Source: Melioribacteraceae bacterium
Lineage (GTDB): Bacteria > Bacteroidota > Ignavibacteria > Ignavibacteriales > Melioribacteraceae
Assembly (NCBI GenBank): GCA_027013735.1
Contig: JALWGH010000169.1
Span: forward strand, 1-35,840
Direction of reading: 5' to 3'
DNA: 35,840 bases
Positions 16,450-24,851 of this stretch are shown here, piece after piece. Position 1 is the first letter of the stretch, and every line of letters starts with the position of its first letter. The position numbers and the translations under genes were made by a program. The notes beneath the pieces were generated by a model. The model worked only from the letters and a program-made list of their open reading frames with translations. It did no database searches and was not told the origin of the DNA.

Positions 16450-19400
16450 AATTGTGAGGTAAGCAATCGATTCCTCGCCCAACAAATTTTTCAGGGAGTT
16501 AACTAACCCGTCGTTGATGTTTACTTTCTTATCGAGAGCAAATTTTCTCCTGTGTCCGTTTTCTCCGAAACTTAAATAAACGGGCACCTGTCCCCTATTG
16601 TTGTCAAATAATTTTTCAAGCTCGTCAATTAATTCTTCTTTTTCCTGTCCCAAAGGAATTTTCAAATGCAGTCTTTTGGTAAAACGGCTGCGGGCTTCTT
16701 CCATGCTAACAACTTCGTTTACTTGAATTTTAATCGAATCACCGCTGCTTTCAACATTCCCTATTACCATCACGGTGGACTCTTCGTAAATCAAATCCTT
16801 ACAAGCCGAGTAAGCTTTGGAAAACGCAAGACATTCGCACGAGCCGGTAAAATCGTCCAAATTAAAGAAAGCCATTTGCCTGTTTTGTTTGTCCATTTTG
16901 GTTTTCATTTTTGTAATGACTCCACAAGCGCGGACAATTTTCTTTTCGCCAAAAGTCTCCTGCTCGCCAAGGTGTACGGTGGCAAAAGAATCGAACTCAC
17001 TCGAATATTTAGCCAGCGGGTGGCTGGTTAAATAAAAGCCGAGCACCTCCCTTTCCTTCGACAATTTTTCCTTGTACTCCCACGGCGGAACGTCCGGCAG
17101 GTCGGGAGTTTTAATGTCAACCTCGTCAATAGAATCTCCGAACAAACTACCCTCAACCTTCTTCTTTGCGTTGCGGTATTTTGCACCGTATTCCAAAGCC
17201 GATTCAATTGCTGCAAAATTTTGAGCGCGTGTACCTTCAAGAGTATCGAGAGCGCCAGCTTTAACAAGCCCTTCCAACACACGCTTGTTTACAATCCTTG
17301 TGTCCACATTGGCGCAAAGTTCAAAAATATTTTTAAAGTCCCGTCCTAATTCCCGCCTTGCCCGTTCAAGTTCTTCTACCGGATGAACACCGACGTTTTT
17401 AATTGCCGACATTCCGAAAATAATATTGCCGTTAGAAACGTTAAAATAAATGGACGGTTTATTTACATCGGGAGGCAGTACCCTTACGTGCAAACGCCGG
17501 CAGTCGTCCAACAAAATCGTAACCTTGTCGGTGCTATTTAATTCGTTTGTTAAGTTGGCGGCAAGGAATTCCGCTAAATAATGAGTCTTTAAATAAGCCG
17601 TTTGGTAAGCAACAATCGAGTAAGCTACCGAGTGACTTTTATTAAACCCGTACTGAGCAAACTTTTTAATGATGTCAAAAATTTCCCGGGCAATTTTTTC
17701 AGGAATTTTCCTTTTAACCGCTCCCTCAATGAATTTGACCTCCTGCTCTTTCATTGCGGCGGCGTCTTTCTTGCCCATTGCGCGGCGCAGGATGTCCGCC
17801 TCTGCAAGCGTCATTCCCGCAAGTTTATTGGCTATTTGAATTACCTGCTCTTGGTAAACAATGATGCCGTAGGTTTCCCTAAGAATAGGCTCTAACTCGG
17901 GATGCGGATATTCAACTCTTTCGCGCCCGAACTTCCTATTAATAAAGGAGTCAATGAAACCCATTGGTCCCGGACGGTAAAGAGCATTCATCGCGGCAAG
18001 GTCTTTAATGCTGGTGGGTCGCAACTTTTTCAAATATTCCCGCATCGGAGCGGATTCAAATTGGAACACAGCCGTTGTTTGCCCGCGCGAAAAAAGTTTG
18101 AACGTTTCCTTGTCATCAAGCGGAATTTCGTCCATCTTTATTTCAATGCCGCGAGTCTTTTTGACAAGTTCAATTGTGTCGCGGATAATCGAGAGGGTGC
18201 GCAAACCGAGGAAATCCATTTTCAGAATTCCCGCGTCGTCCAGCTCTTTCATATTATACTGCGTAACAAACTCGTCGCTGTTGCTCGCCTTTGCCAGCGG
18301 GACAAAATCGCTTACCTCGCCCGGCGTAATAACCACGCCCGCCGCGTGCTTGGAAGCGTTGCGGTTCATTCCTTCCAAAATCCGCGCGTATTTAATTAGC
18401 TCCTGAATCTGCGGGTCGTCGGAGTTCTTAACCCATTCAAGTTCGGGAACTTCTTCCAACGCTTGGTCTATTGTGTAAACCTTTCCGAACTTAATCGGGA
18501 TCCACTTCGTAATGTTGTTGACTACGGGAATGGGGATGTTCAGCACACGCGCAACATCCCGCAAAACCTGCCTGGACGAAAGCCTGTTGAACGTAATGAT
18601 TTGCGAAACGGACTTTTCGCCGTATTTCGATTTCACGTATTCGATCACCTCGCCGCGCTGGTCGTCGGCAAAGTCCACATCGATGTCCGGCATCGATTTA
18701 CGGTTCGGGTTTAAAAATCTTTCGAAGAGCAAATCGTATTCGAGGGGATTTACATTTGTAATGCCGAGGGTAAAAGCCACGAGGCTGCCTGCCGCACTGC
18801 CGCGTCCGGGTCCAACGGGAATCCCTTTCTTCTTTGCGGCATTAATAAAATCCTGCACAATCAGGAAATAGCCCGAATATCCCATCGATTTAATCACGTC
18901 AATTTCGTAATTAAATCTGTCTTCAATTTCTTTTGTTAGCTTGGGAAATTTTTTGTGAAGTCCTTCGAGCGCAAGTTGTTCAAAATATTCGTCGAGCGTC
19001 TTTGCTTTCGATTCGGGGGGAATCGGGAAAACGGGATAATGGAAATTTTTAAATTCCATTTCGAAGTTAACCTTCTCGGCAATGGCAAGAGTATTTTCAA
19101 TTGCGCCCTTGTAATCTTTGAAGAGTTCCTTCATTTCCTCGGGACTTTTGAAATAAACCTGATCGGTACGGTAACGGAGTTTGCGGTAATCCGCCTGACC
19201 GGTTTTGTCCGCCAACAGCAACAAAATGTTGTGAGCAATTGCGTGTTCTTTTTCTATGTAGTGAATATCGTTAGTGGCAACGAGGGGAATACCAAGTTCT
19301 TCGGAAAATTTCGGAAAGACCTCGAGGATTTTGTAATCGTCTTCCATTTGGTGGTTTTGGATTTCGAGGTAAAAATCTTCGCCGAAAATCTCTTTCAGGA

Positions 19401-19902
19401 TGATTGCATTTTTCTTTGCAAGTTCAAGGTTTCCTTGCAGCACCGGCAGGGCAACCGGTCCTTGCAAACAAGCGGAAGTACAGATCAAACCTTCGCTGTA
19501 TTGCTTCAACACTTCGAGGTCAATTCGCGGTTTGTAGTAAAAGCCTTCCGTGTGTCCGATTGTGGAGAGTTTAATTAAGTTGTGGTAGCCTGTTTTATTT
19601 TTAGCAAGCAAAACAAGGTGGTAATATTTTTTCTTCTTCTGTTTGCCGTTTGCTTCGTCTTTCTTTTTGTCGAATCTGCTCCCCTCAAAAACAATGTAAG
19701 CCTCAGTTCCGATAATAGGCTTAATACCTTTCTTAGTTGCTTTTTTGTAAAATTCGGAAACGCCGTACATTACGCCGTGGTCGGTAAGCGCAAGCGCAGG
19801 CATCTCATATTTGTGCGCCGCATTAATTAAATCCTCCACACGTGCGGCGCCGTCTTGCAAACTGTAATGGGAATGATTGTGAAGATGTACAAAGTCACTC
19901 AT
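16447..19902 (-). CDS. dnaE: DNA polymerase III subunit alpha
   Basis: The replicative polymerase catalytic subunit, 1151 residues from the chosen start. An N-terminal PHP domain begins at HLHNHSHYSLQDGA. The palm contains GPGRGSAAGSLV and the metal-binding PDIDVDF at about 405-411. Later blocks include YQEQVIQIANKLAGM and AYSIVAYQTAYLK, and an OB-fold region lies near the C-terminus. It has DnaE1 architecture, not PolC, since no DEDD exonuclease is inserted. An ATG 33 bases further upstream is in frame, but GGAGAG lies 9 bases before ATG 19902 and the usual N-terminus (MSDFVHLHNHS) begins there, so I take 19902. It appears to be transcribed alone. Repeat arrays lie in the spacers on both sides. 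Confidence 0.98.
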   Translation of the reverse strand: MSDFVHLHNHSHYSLQDGAARVEDLINAAHKYEMPALALTDHGVMYGVSEFYKKATKKGIKPIIGTEAYIVFEGSRFDKKKDEANGKQKKKKYYHLVLLAKNKTGYHNLIKLSTIGHTEGFYYKPRIDLEVLKQYSEGLICTSACLQGPVALPVLQGNLELAKKNAIILKEIFGEDFYLEIQNHQMEDDYKILEVFPKFSEELGIPLVATNDIHYIEKEHAIAHNILLLLADKTGQADYRKLRYRTDQVYFKSPEEMKELFKDYKGAIENTLAIAEKVNFEMEFKNFHYPVFPIPPESKAKTLDEYFEQLALEGLHKKFPKLTKEIEDRFNYEIDVIKSMGYSGYFLIVQDFINAAKKKGIPVGPGRGSAAGSLVAFTLGITNVNPLEYDLLFERFLNPNRKSMPDIDVDFADDQRGEVIEYVKSKYGEKSVSQIITFNRLSSRQVLRDVARVLNIPIPVVNNITKWIPIKFGKVYTIDQALEEVPELEWVKNSDDPQIQELIKYARILEGMNRNASKHAAGVVITPGEVSDFVPLAKASNSDEFVTQYNMKELDDAGILKMDFLGLRTLSIIRDTIELVKKTRGIEIKMDEIPLDDKETFKLFSRGQTTAVFQFESAPMREYLKKLRPTSIKDLAAMNALYRPGPMGFIDSFINRKFGRERVEYPHPELEPILRETYGIIVYQEQVIQIANKLAGMTLAEADILRRAMGKKDAAAMKEQEVKFIEGAVKRKIPEKIAREIFDIIKKFAQYGFNKSHSVAYSIVAYQTAYLKTHYLAEFLAANLTNELNSTDKVTILLDDCRRLHVRVLPPDVNKPSIYFNVSNGNIIFGMSAIKNVGVHPVEELERARRELGRDFKNIFELCANVDTRIVNKRVLEGLVKAGALDTLEGTRAQNFAAIESALEYGAKYRNAKKKVEGSLFGDSIDEVDIKTPDLPDVPPWEYKEKLSKEREVLGFYLTSHPLAKYSSEFDSFATVHLGEQETFGEKKIVRACGVITKMKTKMDKQNRQMAFFNLDDFTGSCECLAFSKAYSACKDLIYEESTVMVIGNVESSGDSIKIQVNEVVSMEEARSRFTKRLHLKIPLGQEKEELIDELEKLFDNNRGQVPVYLSFGENGHRRKFALDKKVNINDGLVNSLKNLLGEESIAYLTI

Positions 19903-19935
19903 TAAAAGAAACTCTCCGGAATTTAACGGATTCAT

Positions 19936-20147
19936 AAATGATTTTTTGCGGAAAAGAATTCCAAAACCTCGGCGGCAAAATAAAGATTTTTACTTAAACT
20001 TGCCCGCAATTAAAATCGGTTAATCCGCTCCTATTTTGTAACTCTTTTTTGTAATGGAAGTTAATTTAAAATCACACCATTAAAATATTTTTCTCCGCTC
20101 TCTCGGTTTCGAAAGGAAGAAACAACCCGGATTCCGAATAGTTTTTC
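19936..20147. other. Spacer upstream of dnaE
   Basis: AT-rich sequence that probably holds the dnaE promoter. No gene, hairpin or repeat stands out until the heptamer array that starts at 20148. Confidence 0.45.
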
Positions 20148-20224
20148 AGTGAACAGATAACAGAGAACAGTGAACAGCAGAAAATTGACTTTTACTTAAG
20201 ACTTGTCACTCAAGACTTTTAGAA
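20148..20224. repeat. Composite heptamer array, copy B
   Basis: Eleven consecutive 7-bp blocks in one register. The first four are AGTGAAC, AGATAAC, AGAGAAC and AGTGAAC, the reverse complement of the GTTCACT/GTTCTCT units at other loci. The later ones shift to TAAGACT, TGTCACT and CAAGACT. Confidence 0.85.
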
Positions 20225-20228
20225 AGTC

Positions 20229-20290
20229 TTTGTCATTTGTTCCGCATTCTGTCTCCGCCGCCGGCGGGACAGGCGGAACGTCATTCATTG
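20229..20290. repeat. Dispersed repeat with a G/C-rich hairpin core, copy 1
   Basis: Flanks TTTGTCATTTGTTCCGCAT and CGGAACGTCATTCATTG enclose a G/C-rich palindromic core (TCCGCC arm, GCCGGC centre, GGCGGA arm). The reverse complement, with a different and shorter core (CCGCA / TGCGG), lies at 33543-33582. Conserved flanks with a variable hairpin core look like a small mobile or slippage-derived element. Confidence 0.75.
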
Positions 20291-20360
20291 TGGTTAAAAA
20301 GATTGAAGCAAAAAATTAAAATTTGTTAACCAAAACACCACACTCGTCCGGTATTATTAC

Positions 20361-20444
20361 AATTAACAATTTACAATTCACCATTTACCATTCAAAATTA
20401 ACCATTCAAAATTCAACATTAAACATTCAACATTCAAAATTACT
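20361..20444. repeat. Heptamer array at the 3' end of dut
   Basis: Twelve consecutive 7-bp units with no indel, alternating between AATTAAC, AATTTAC, AATTCAC, CATTTAC and CATTCAA types. The array overlaps the first bases of the dut stop region (stop codon 20440-20442). Within-unit change is concentrated at positions 1, 5 and 7. Confidence 0.92.
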
Positions 20445-20895
20445 TTTTCCCGGTATGTCCAAACCCTCCCTCTCCCCTTTTCGTTTGGTTTAATTCCGAT
20501 GCCTCGATTAATTCCGCCTTGTAAATTTTACCAATAACAAGCTGGGCAATTCTCTCGCCCCGTTTAATTGCAAAATCTTCCGTCCCGAAATTGAAAAGAA
20601 TGATTTTAATTTCACCGCGATAATCAGCGTCAATTGTGCCGGGGGAATTAAGCACGCCTATTCCGTGCTTAGCCGCAAGCCCCGAACGCGGGCGCACCTG
20701 GATTTCGTAACCGGATGGAATTTCCACCTGCAAGTTGGTTGGAATCAGTTTAATGTCACCCGGTTTTAAAACCACCTCGTTTTCAACCGCCGCGCGAACG
20801 TCCATACCGGAGCTGTCTTCGGTTTCGTAAGCAGGCAAGGGAATGTCAGAAAAATCCTCGCTTATTCTTTTTACTTTGATTTTAATTTCGCTCAA
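20440..20895 (-). CDS. dut: Deoxyuridine 5'-triphosphate nucleotidohydrolase (dUTPase)
   Basis: A 151-residue homotrimeric-type dUTPase that cleaves dUTP to dUMP and pyrophosphate, keeping uracil out of DNA and feeding dTMP synthesis. Conserved motifs: SSGMDVRA (motif 1), RPRSGLAAKHG (motif 2), GVLNSPGTIDADYRGEI (motif 3, uridine pocket), RGERIAQLV (motif 4) and RGEGGFGHTGK (motif 5, the Gly-rich P-loop-like tail that closes over the phosphates; His sits where Ser is usual). The start is TTG at 20895: AGGAGA lies 6 bases upstream and the protein begins at the normal place. It follows the CapA-like gene by 17 bases. Confidence 0.97.
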   Translation of the reverse strand: MSEIKIKVKRISEDFSDIPLPAYETEDSSGMDVRAAVENEVVLKPGDIKLIPTNLQVEIPSGYEIQVRPRSGLAAKHGIGVLNSPGTIDADYRGEIKIILFNFGTEDFAIKRGERIAQLVIGKIYKAELIEASELNQTKRGEGGFGHTGKK

Positions 20896-20912
20896 TTCGT
20901 TCTCCTTTTCTT

Positions 20913-22067
20913 TTACAAATCTCTTTTTAACTTAACGCCAAAAGCACCGAGAATGCTGTCCGTGTCAAAAAAGCTTTGGCGTGCTTTCAGACTGTCTTCC
21001 TTTGTAAAAAAGGACGGCAGACTTCCCAACTTCTTCAAACTTAAGGGGTAAACAAGATATCTTTTCTTGCCTTTAATTTTACCCTTGAAAACCCAAAAGG
21101 GCAAATAAGAATATTCTTTTACAAACAAAGAATCTTTTGTGAAATTTCGACAAAGTTCCACACTAATCGCCACACCGCCGTCGGAATAACGCCAGCGCTG
21201 GTTCGAAATAAAATTTCCCATTGAGTAAATCACAAAAACGGAATCTCCGTTCGCCTTCTTAACAAACTCAACAGGCTGAACAGTGTGAGTGTGACTGGCA
21301 AGTATTAAATCCGCACCTGCCTCTACGGCTCGTTTTACGATTTTCTTCTGCATCGCGTTCGGCAGTCTCTCGTATTCCTCTCCGAAATGAAAATAAACAA
21401 TTACAAAGTCCGCTCCCGCCTTGCGTGCAAGGGCAATCTGCCTCTTAACCCGGGATTGTCTAATAATATCAACGTATTTACGCGCCTGCGGATTTCTATT
21501 GTTCGTAAAATAAGTGAACGGAAGGAAGGCAACTTTTATTCCTTTAAGATTAAAAATTTTAACGCTGTCAATTTGTTCGGGACGCTCAACTGCACCGCTG
21601 AAAGAAAAACCTGCCTCTTTAACTTTCTCTATTGTCCCCAGCAAACCATTTAATCCTCTGTCCAAGATATGATTGTTCGCCAAAATTAAATGCTTGATTC
21701 CTGCGTAACGTAAGCCGTCCAGAAAATCTTGCGGAGTATTAAAAACGGGATAGCCCGAATAATCCGAATCCGACGAGGCAATTACGGTTTCCAAATTTAC
21801 CGCAACAAAATCGGAAGAGTCGAAATAGTCTTTAATCGAATCGAAAACAGGTTTGAAATTAAAACTGTCTTTCTTAACGTAGGCGTAATTAAATTGTGTG
21901 GAGTGGCACATTGCATCCCCGGCGGCGGTGATTTTTACCGTAACAACAGAATCTTTTACCGTTTTTTTAGCTTTTTGTGAAATCGTTTTGATTTCTTCAC
22001 GAGGGTAAAGAAACGTGCCAAGAATTACCGATATGAAAAAAACTATTACCGCAGAATTTATTTTCAT
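20913..22067 (-). CDS. CapA-family (PGA_cap) metallophosphoesterase-like exported protein
   Basis: A 384-residue protein with an N-terminal hydrophobic signal or anchor (residues ~6-22). The fold motifs of the PGA_cap/calcineurin-like family are present: AAGDAMCHS, VAVNLETVIA, LANNHILDRGLNGL, VYFHFGEEYE, LILASHTHTVQPVE and YSMGNFISNQ. Asp, His, Asn and Glu of these motifs would bind two metals. Relatives include CapA of poly-gamma-glutamate capsule synthesis and many wall or polysaccharide enzymes of unknown substrate. No capB or capC gene is nearby, so a capsule role should not be assumed. An in-frame TTG 27 bases upstream exists, but ATG 22067 has AAGG 6 bases before it and starts at the natural signal peptide. 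Probably co-transcribed with dut. Confidence 0.88.
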   Translation of the reverse strand: MKINSAVIVFFISVILGTFLYPREEIKTISQKAKKTVKDSVVTVKITAAGDAMCHSTQFNYAYVKKDSFNFKPVFDSIKDYFDSSDFVAVNLETVIASSDSDYSGYPVFNTPQDFLDGLRYAGIKHLILANNHILDRGLNGLLGTIEKVKEAGFSFSGAVERPEQIDSVKIFNLKGIKVAFLPFTYFTNNRNPQARKYVDIIRQSRVKRQIALARKAGADFVIVYFHFGEEYERLPNAMQKKIVKRAVEAGADLILASHTHTVQPVEFVKKANGDSVFVIYSMGNFISNQRWRYSDGGVAISVELCRNFTKDSLFVKEYSYLPFWVFKGKIKGKKRYLVYPLSLKKLGSLPSFFTKEDSLKARQSFFDTDSILGAFGVKLKRDL

Positions 22068-22150
22068 TAATGACCTTAAAAGGAAACAAAACAACTTTTA
22101 ATTTAAGAAAGAAAAAGCACATTTTAAAAACGGTCATTAAATTTTGTGGT

Positions 22151-22190
22151 GTTACTTCGCAGATTGCAAGCAATCTGCGCTACGGTTTTT
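22151..22190. repeat. Perfect 10-bp-arm palindrome (dispersed hairpin element)
   Basis: CGCAGATTGC and GCAATCTGCG are separated by only two bases and followed by CTACGG and a T-run. It could act as a terminator-like hairpin, but it lies upstream of the minus-strand CapA gene and upstream of the plus-strand gene at 22580, so no transcript obviously ends here. A relative with the same outer sequence (GTTACT..., ...GCTACGGTTT) is at 33460-33508. Confidence 0.7.
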
Positions 22191-22230
22191 TGTTACTACT
22201 CCATCCCCGACGTGACAGCGCAAAAAAAAC

Positions 22231-22338
22231 GTCATTGCGGATCTCGACTTGTCGGGATGAAGCAATCTGTTGTTCATTCAACATTGGCTTTTTAAGAATA
22301 CAGATTGCTTCGCTCCACTTCGTTCCGCTCGCAATGAC
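22231..22338. repeat. MITE-like inverted repeat of the GTCATTGCG...GCAATCTGT type
   Basis: The left arm 22231-22270 begins GTCATTGCG and ends GAAGCAATCTGT. The right arm 22300-22338 begins ACAGATTGCTTCG and ends CGCAATGAC. The arms are imperfect inverted copies around a 29-base loop. Elements reading GTCATTGCGAGCGAAGC...AATCTGT are widespread intergenic palindromes in many bacterial phyla. It carries no gene. Confidence 0.8.
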
Positions 22339-22364
22339 GAGTCATGAAAAACGTCGGCGCGACA

Positions 22365-22510
22365 GATTGGATGATTGGATGAATGGATAATTGGATGGAA
22401 TAATCATTTTTCTCTGTTCACTGTTATCTGTTCTCTAAAAACGTCTTACGTCTTACTTCTTGCGTCTCGCGTTTAACCATTTCTTATTTCTCGTTTCTTC
22501 TTTCTTATTT
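22365..22510. repeat. Composite intergenic repeat, copy C (octamers then 14 heptads)
   Basis: Four 8-bp units (GATTGGAT twice, GAATGGAT, AATTGGAT) at 22365-22396. A spacer with AATCATTTTTC follows, then fourteen 7-bp blocks in one register from 22413 to 22510: TCTGTTC types, then ACGTCTT and GCGTCTC types, then CTTATTT and CTCGTTT types. The succession TCTGTTC > ACGTCTT > CTTATTT is the same as at the right-hand locus near 33819-33909 and, reversed, at 30400-30490. Confidence 0.9.
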
Positions 22511-22579
22511 TAACACTTTCTTTAAACCTTTTCACAATTAATTTTGTCTAATCCTTGAAAAATCTTAGGAGGATTTAAA

Positions 22580-24439
22580 ATGAAAAAAATATTGTCTTTT
22601 CTTTTCGTTTTTGCACTCACAGCATCAACTTTAATTTCCCAACCTCGAACACCCACTAATTTAACTGCAACCGTTGAGCAGTGGAGAGGAATTCCCTACG
22701 TTTACTTAACATGGGAAGGCGACACAAACAATCACGTGAAATTCTTTGTTTACAAAAAATTTAAGATTAACAATTTTGAAAGCAAATTCTTCAAACTTCC
22801 GTTTCACACACGGTCAACACATTACAAAGATTTCATTGTAGCCCGGGGTTACACTTATTCTTATTTTGTTATTGCTAAAAACGCATCCGGCGAAAGTGAT
22901 GCGTCCGATACGGTAACCATTGAAATTCCGGCTGTAATTCGTAACGCCGTTCTTGCGGGAACTGTTACAGACGAGAACGACGGCAAACCGTTAAAGCACG
23001 CATGGGTTTACGCGGTTTCGACTAAAGGGGCTTTGCCTAACGTTGCACACACAAATAAAGACGGAGAATTCCGGCTTAATCTTTCCGCAGGTGAATATTT
23101 GGTTAAATTTTACAGATACGGTTACTTGCCGGAGTTTTACGACAATGCAAGATTTGCAAGCAACGCCAAGAAAATTACTTTGGCGGAAAACGATTCGGTT
23201 TGGATTTCCGCAGCTCTCACAAAATTCGACTCAACACAAATAGCCGGATTATCGGGAAGCGTTACGGATTCCGCAGGCAATCCCGTAAGGGCAAAGTTAA
23301 AAGCATTCTCTCTTAGCGGCAGGTCGTTTACGAGAATTTCCCGTCCCGCATTTACGGACTCGCTCGGGAACTACACTCCTACAGTAATTAAGGGCGATTC
23401 TGTAGTTGTCTTTATGAAACCGTTAAACAAAAAATATTTCCGTGAGTTCTACGACAACAAAAGAGATTTCCGCGAAGCGGACAAGATATTCGTGGAAGGA
23501 GACGTAACAGGTATTAACTTTGTAGCGGACGAAAAACCTGTTTACAACAACTTGGTTGCCGGCAAAGTTACGGACGAAGACTCAAATCCGCTCGAAGCCG
23601 TAGTAACTTTAATTAAGTTGAAAGATAATCATCGTGCTCCGAGGTTCAGAAGAACAACGCTGTCGGACTCCCTTGGTAATTACCAATTCAGCAACTTACA
23701 ACCGGGTAATTACATTGCTCTTGCAATTGCACGGGGCGGTTACCTGCCCACATTCTACAGAGCGGACAGCGAACAAACAATTCGTTGGAGAAAAGCCGAT
23801 ACGATTGTTGTTACGGAAAACTCCCAAATCAACGGAATTGACTTTATTATGCACCAGCGTAGTGATAGCGGCTTCGGTTTGATTGCCGGATATGTAAACG
23901 ACGGCTCGAACAATCCGCTTGAAGGTGCAATGGTGTACGCTCTCGATGCTAACAACAATGTTGCGGCTTACTCTTCCACAGATGCAAACGGTCATTACGT
24001 AATAGAAGGTTTGTTACCCGGAGATTACAGCCTTCTGTTCGAGAAAGTCGGATTTAAAGAAAGCTCCGCAAGCAACATTGAGCTTGACTACTCGAGCAAC
24101 ATCACAGCCACGGCAAACGCCAGCTTGAACGAAGACCCGGTAATGGCTGTTGAGGAAAATGAAAATATTATGGTTAAGGATTACAAACTTTACCAAAACT
24201 ATCCCAATCCTTTCAATCCCACAACAAGGATTAAATTTGCTATCCCGACAGAGTCCTTCGTTACGTTAAACGTTTACAATGTGCTTGGTGAAAAGGTAAG
24301 AACATTGTTAAGCGGACAAAAGAAAAGCGGTGTTTACGAAGTAACATTTAACGCCAAAAACCTTGGCAGTGGAATTTATTTCTACTCCTTACGGGCAGGT
24401 AATTACAACGCCGTAAGAAAAATGATTTTGCTGAAATAA
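22580..24439 (+). CDS. Secreted protein with carboxypeptidase-regulatory repeats and T9SS type A sorting tail
   Basis: A 619-residue protein, the only large plus-strand gene in the left two thirds. The signal peptide is about residues 1-20 (ALTASTLISQ). A fibronectin-III-like domain is at ~24-115. Four CarboxypepD_reg-like beta-sandwich repeats follow at about 120-205, 220-312, 325-420 and 432-512, each opening with a pattern like AGTVTDENDGKPLKHA and containing a YLVKFYRYGYLP-type segment. The sorting tail is at ~538-619 (YQNYPNPFNPTTRIKFAIP to GSGIYFYSLRAGN). It is probably a surface adhesin or structural protein. AGGAGG lies 8 bases before ATG 22580, a strong site. An efficient terminator follows at 24464. 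The tail is close to that of the 739-residue protein at 11170-13389. Confidence 0.9.
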   Translation: MKKILSFLFVFALTASTLISQPRTPTNLTATVEQWRGIPYVYLTWEGDTNNHVKFFVYKKFKINNFESKFFKLPFHTRSTHYKDFIVARGYTYSYFVIAKNASGESDASDTVTIEIPAVIRNAVLAGTVTDENDGKPLKHAWVYAVSTKGALPNVAHTNKDGEFRLNLSAGEYLVKFYRYGYLPEFYDNARFASNAKKITLAENDSVWISAALTKFDSTQIAGLSGSVTDSAGNPVRAKLKAFSLSGRSFTRISRPAFTDSLGNYTPTVIKGDSVVVFMKPLNKKYFREFYDNKRDFREADKIFVEGDVTGINFVADEKPVYNNLVAGKVTDEDSNPLEAVVTLIKLKDNHRAPRFRRTTLSDSLGNYQFSNLQPGNYIALAIARGGYLPTFYRADSEQTIRWRKADTIVVTENSQINGIDFIMHQRSDSGFGLIAGYVNDGSNNPLEGAMVYALDANNNVAAYSSTDANGHYVIEGLLPGDYSLLFEKVGFKESSASNIELDYSSNITATANASLNEDPVMAVEENENIMVKDYKLYQNYPNPFNPTTRIKFAIPTESFVTLNVYNVLGEKVRTLLSGQKKSGVYEVTFNAKNLGSGIYFYSLRAGNYNAVRKMILLK

Positions 24440-24463
24440 TTTTCTGTTAATTTGTAAAAACAA

Positions 24464-24492
24464 AAAAAAGCCGGGTTTGCCCCGGCTTTTTT
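24464..24492 (+). terminator. Rho-independent terminator after the plus-strand T9SS-tailed gene
   Basis: Stem GCCGGG / CCCGGC with loop TTTGC, an A-run before and TTTTTT after, 24 bases past the stop codon. The same hairpin with identical flanks (about 32 bases) recurs at 25385-25413. Confidence 0.95.
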
Positions 24493-24547
24493 ATTTTGAG
24501 GAACAACGCATTTTAATTCTAAAATAAATTTGAACAAGTCTTAATTG

Positions 24548-24849
24548 TTTTTTAGTGCCGCTCCTACGGAGCTCAATGTTTTTTGTATTACCTTTTTTCT
24601 ACTAAGATGTCGCTCCTAACGGAGCTGATTATTCTGCGTAATTTTTTCCTAATTAGTTTCAACCACTTCAAGACAAAGGAATTTTAAGAAGAATTCTCTT
24701 CTACGAAAAAAGATGATGAAAATTAAGATTAACTTCAATATTTTTAAGAGTGTAAATTTTAATGAGTCCCAGCGGGACGACATCTTTGTAGTAGTAGTAT
24801 TGCAACCAAGACAAAAAGAAAAGAGCTCCGGCGGAGCGGCACAAAAAAG
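24548..24849. repeat. Nested REP-like inverted hairpins upstream of the transposase
   Basis: Four short hairpins. R1 (24548-24574, GTGCCGCTCC..CGGAGCTC) and R4 (24822-24849) are inverted copies of each other. R2 (24601-24628, CTAAGATGTCGCTCC) and R3 (24764-24793, GGGACGACATCTTTGTAG) form an inner inverted pair sharing the CGACATCTT..GTAG foot. The order R1 R2 / R3 R4 is mirror-symmetrical about ~24695. Between R2 and R3 are about 135 AT-rich bases with no gene. This resembles REP elements associated with RAYT transposases, where a GTAG-type tetranucleotide marks the hairpin foot. Confidence 0.8.
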
Positions 24850-24851
24850 CC

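Noticed and set aside
13799-22510. Possible CRISPR array
   Set aside because: Repeat units are 7-8 bases, contiguous and degenerate, with no unique spacers and no cas genes nearby.
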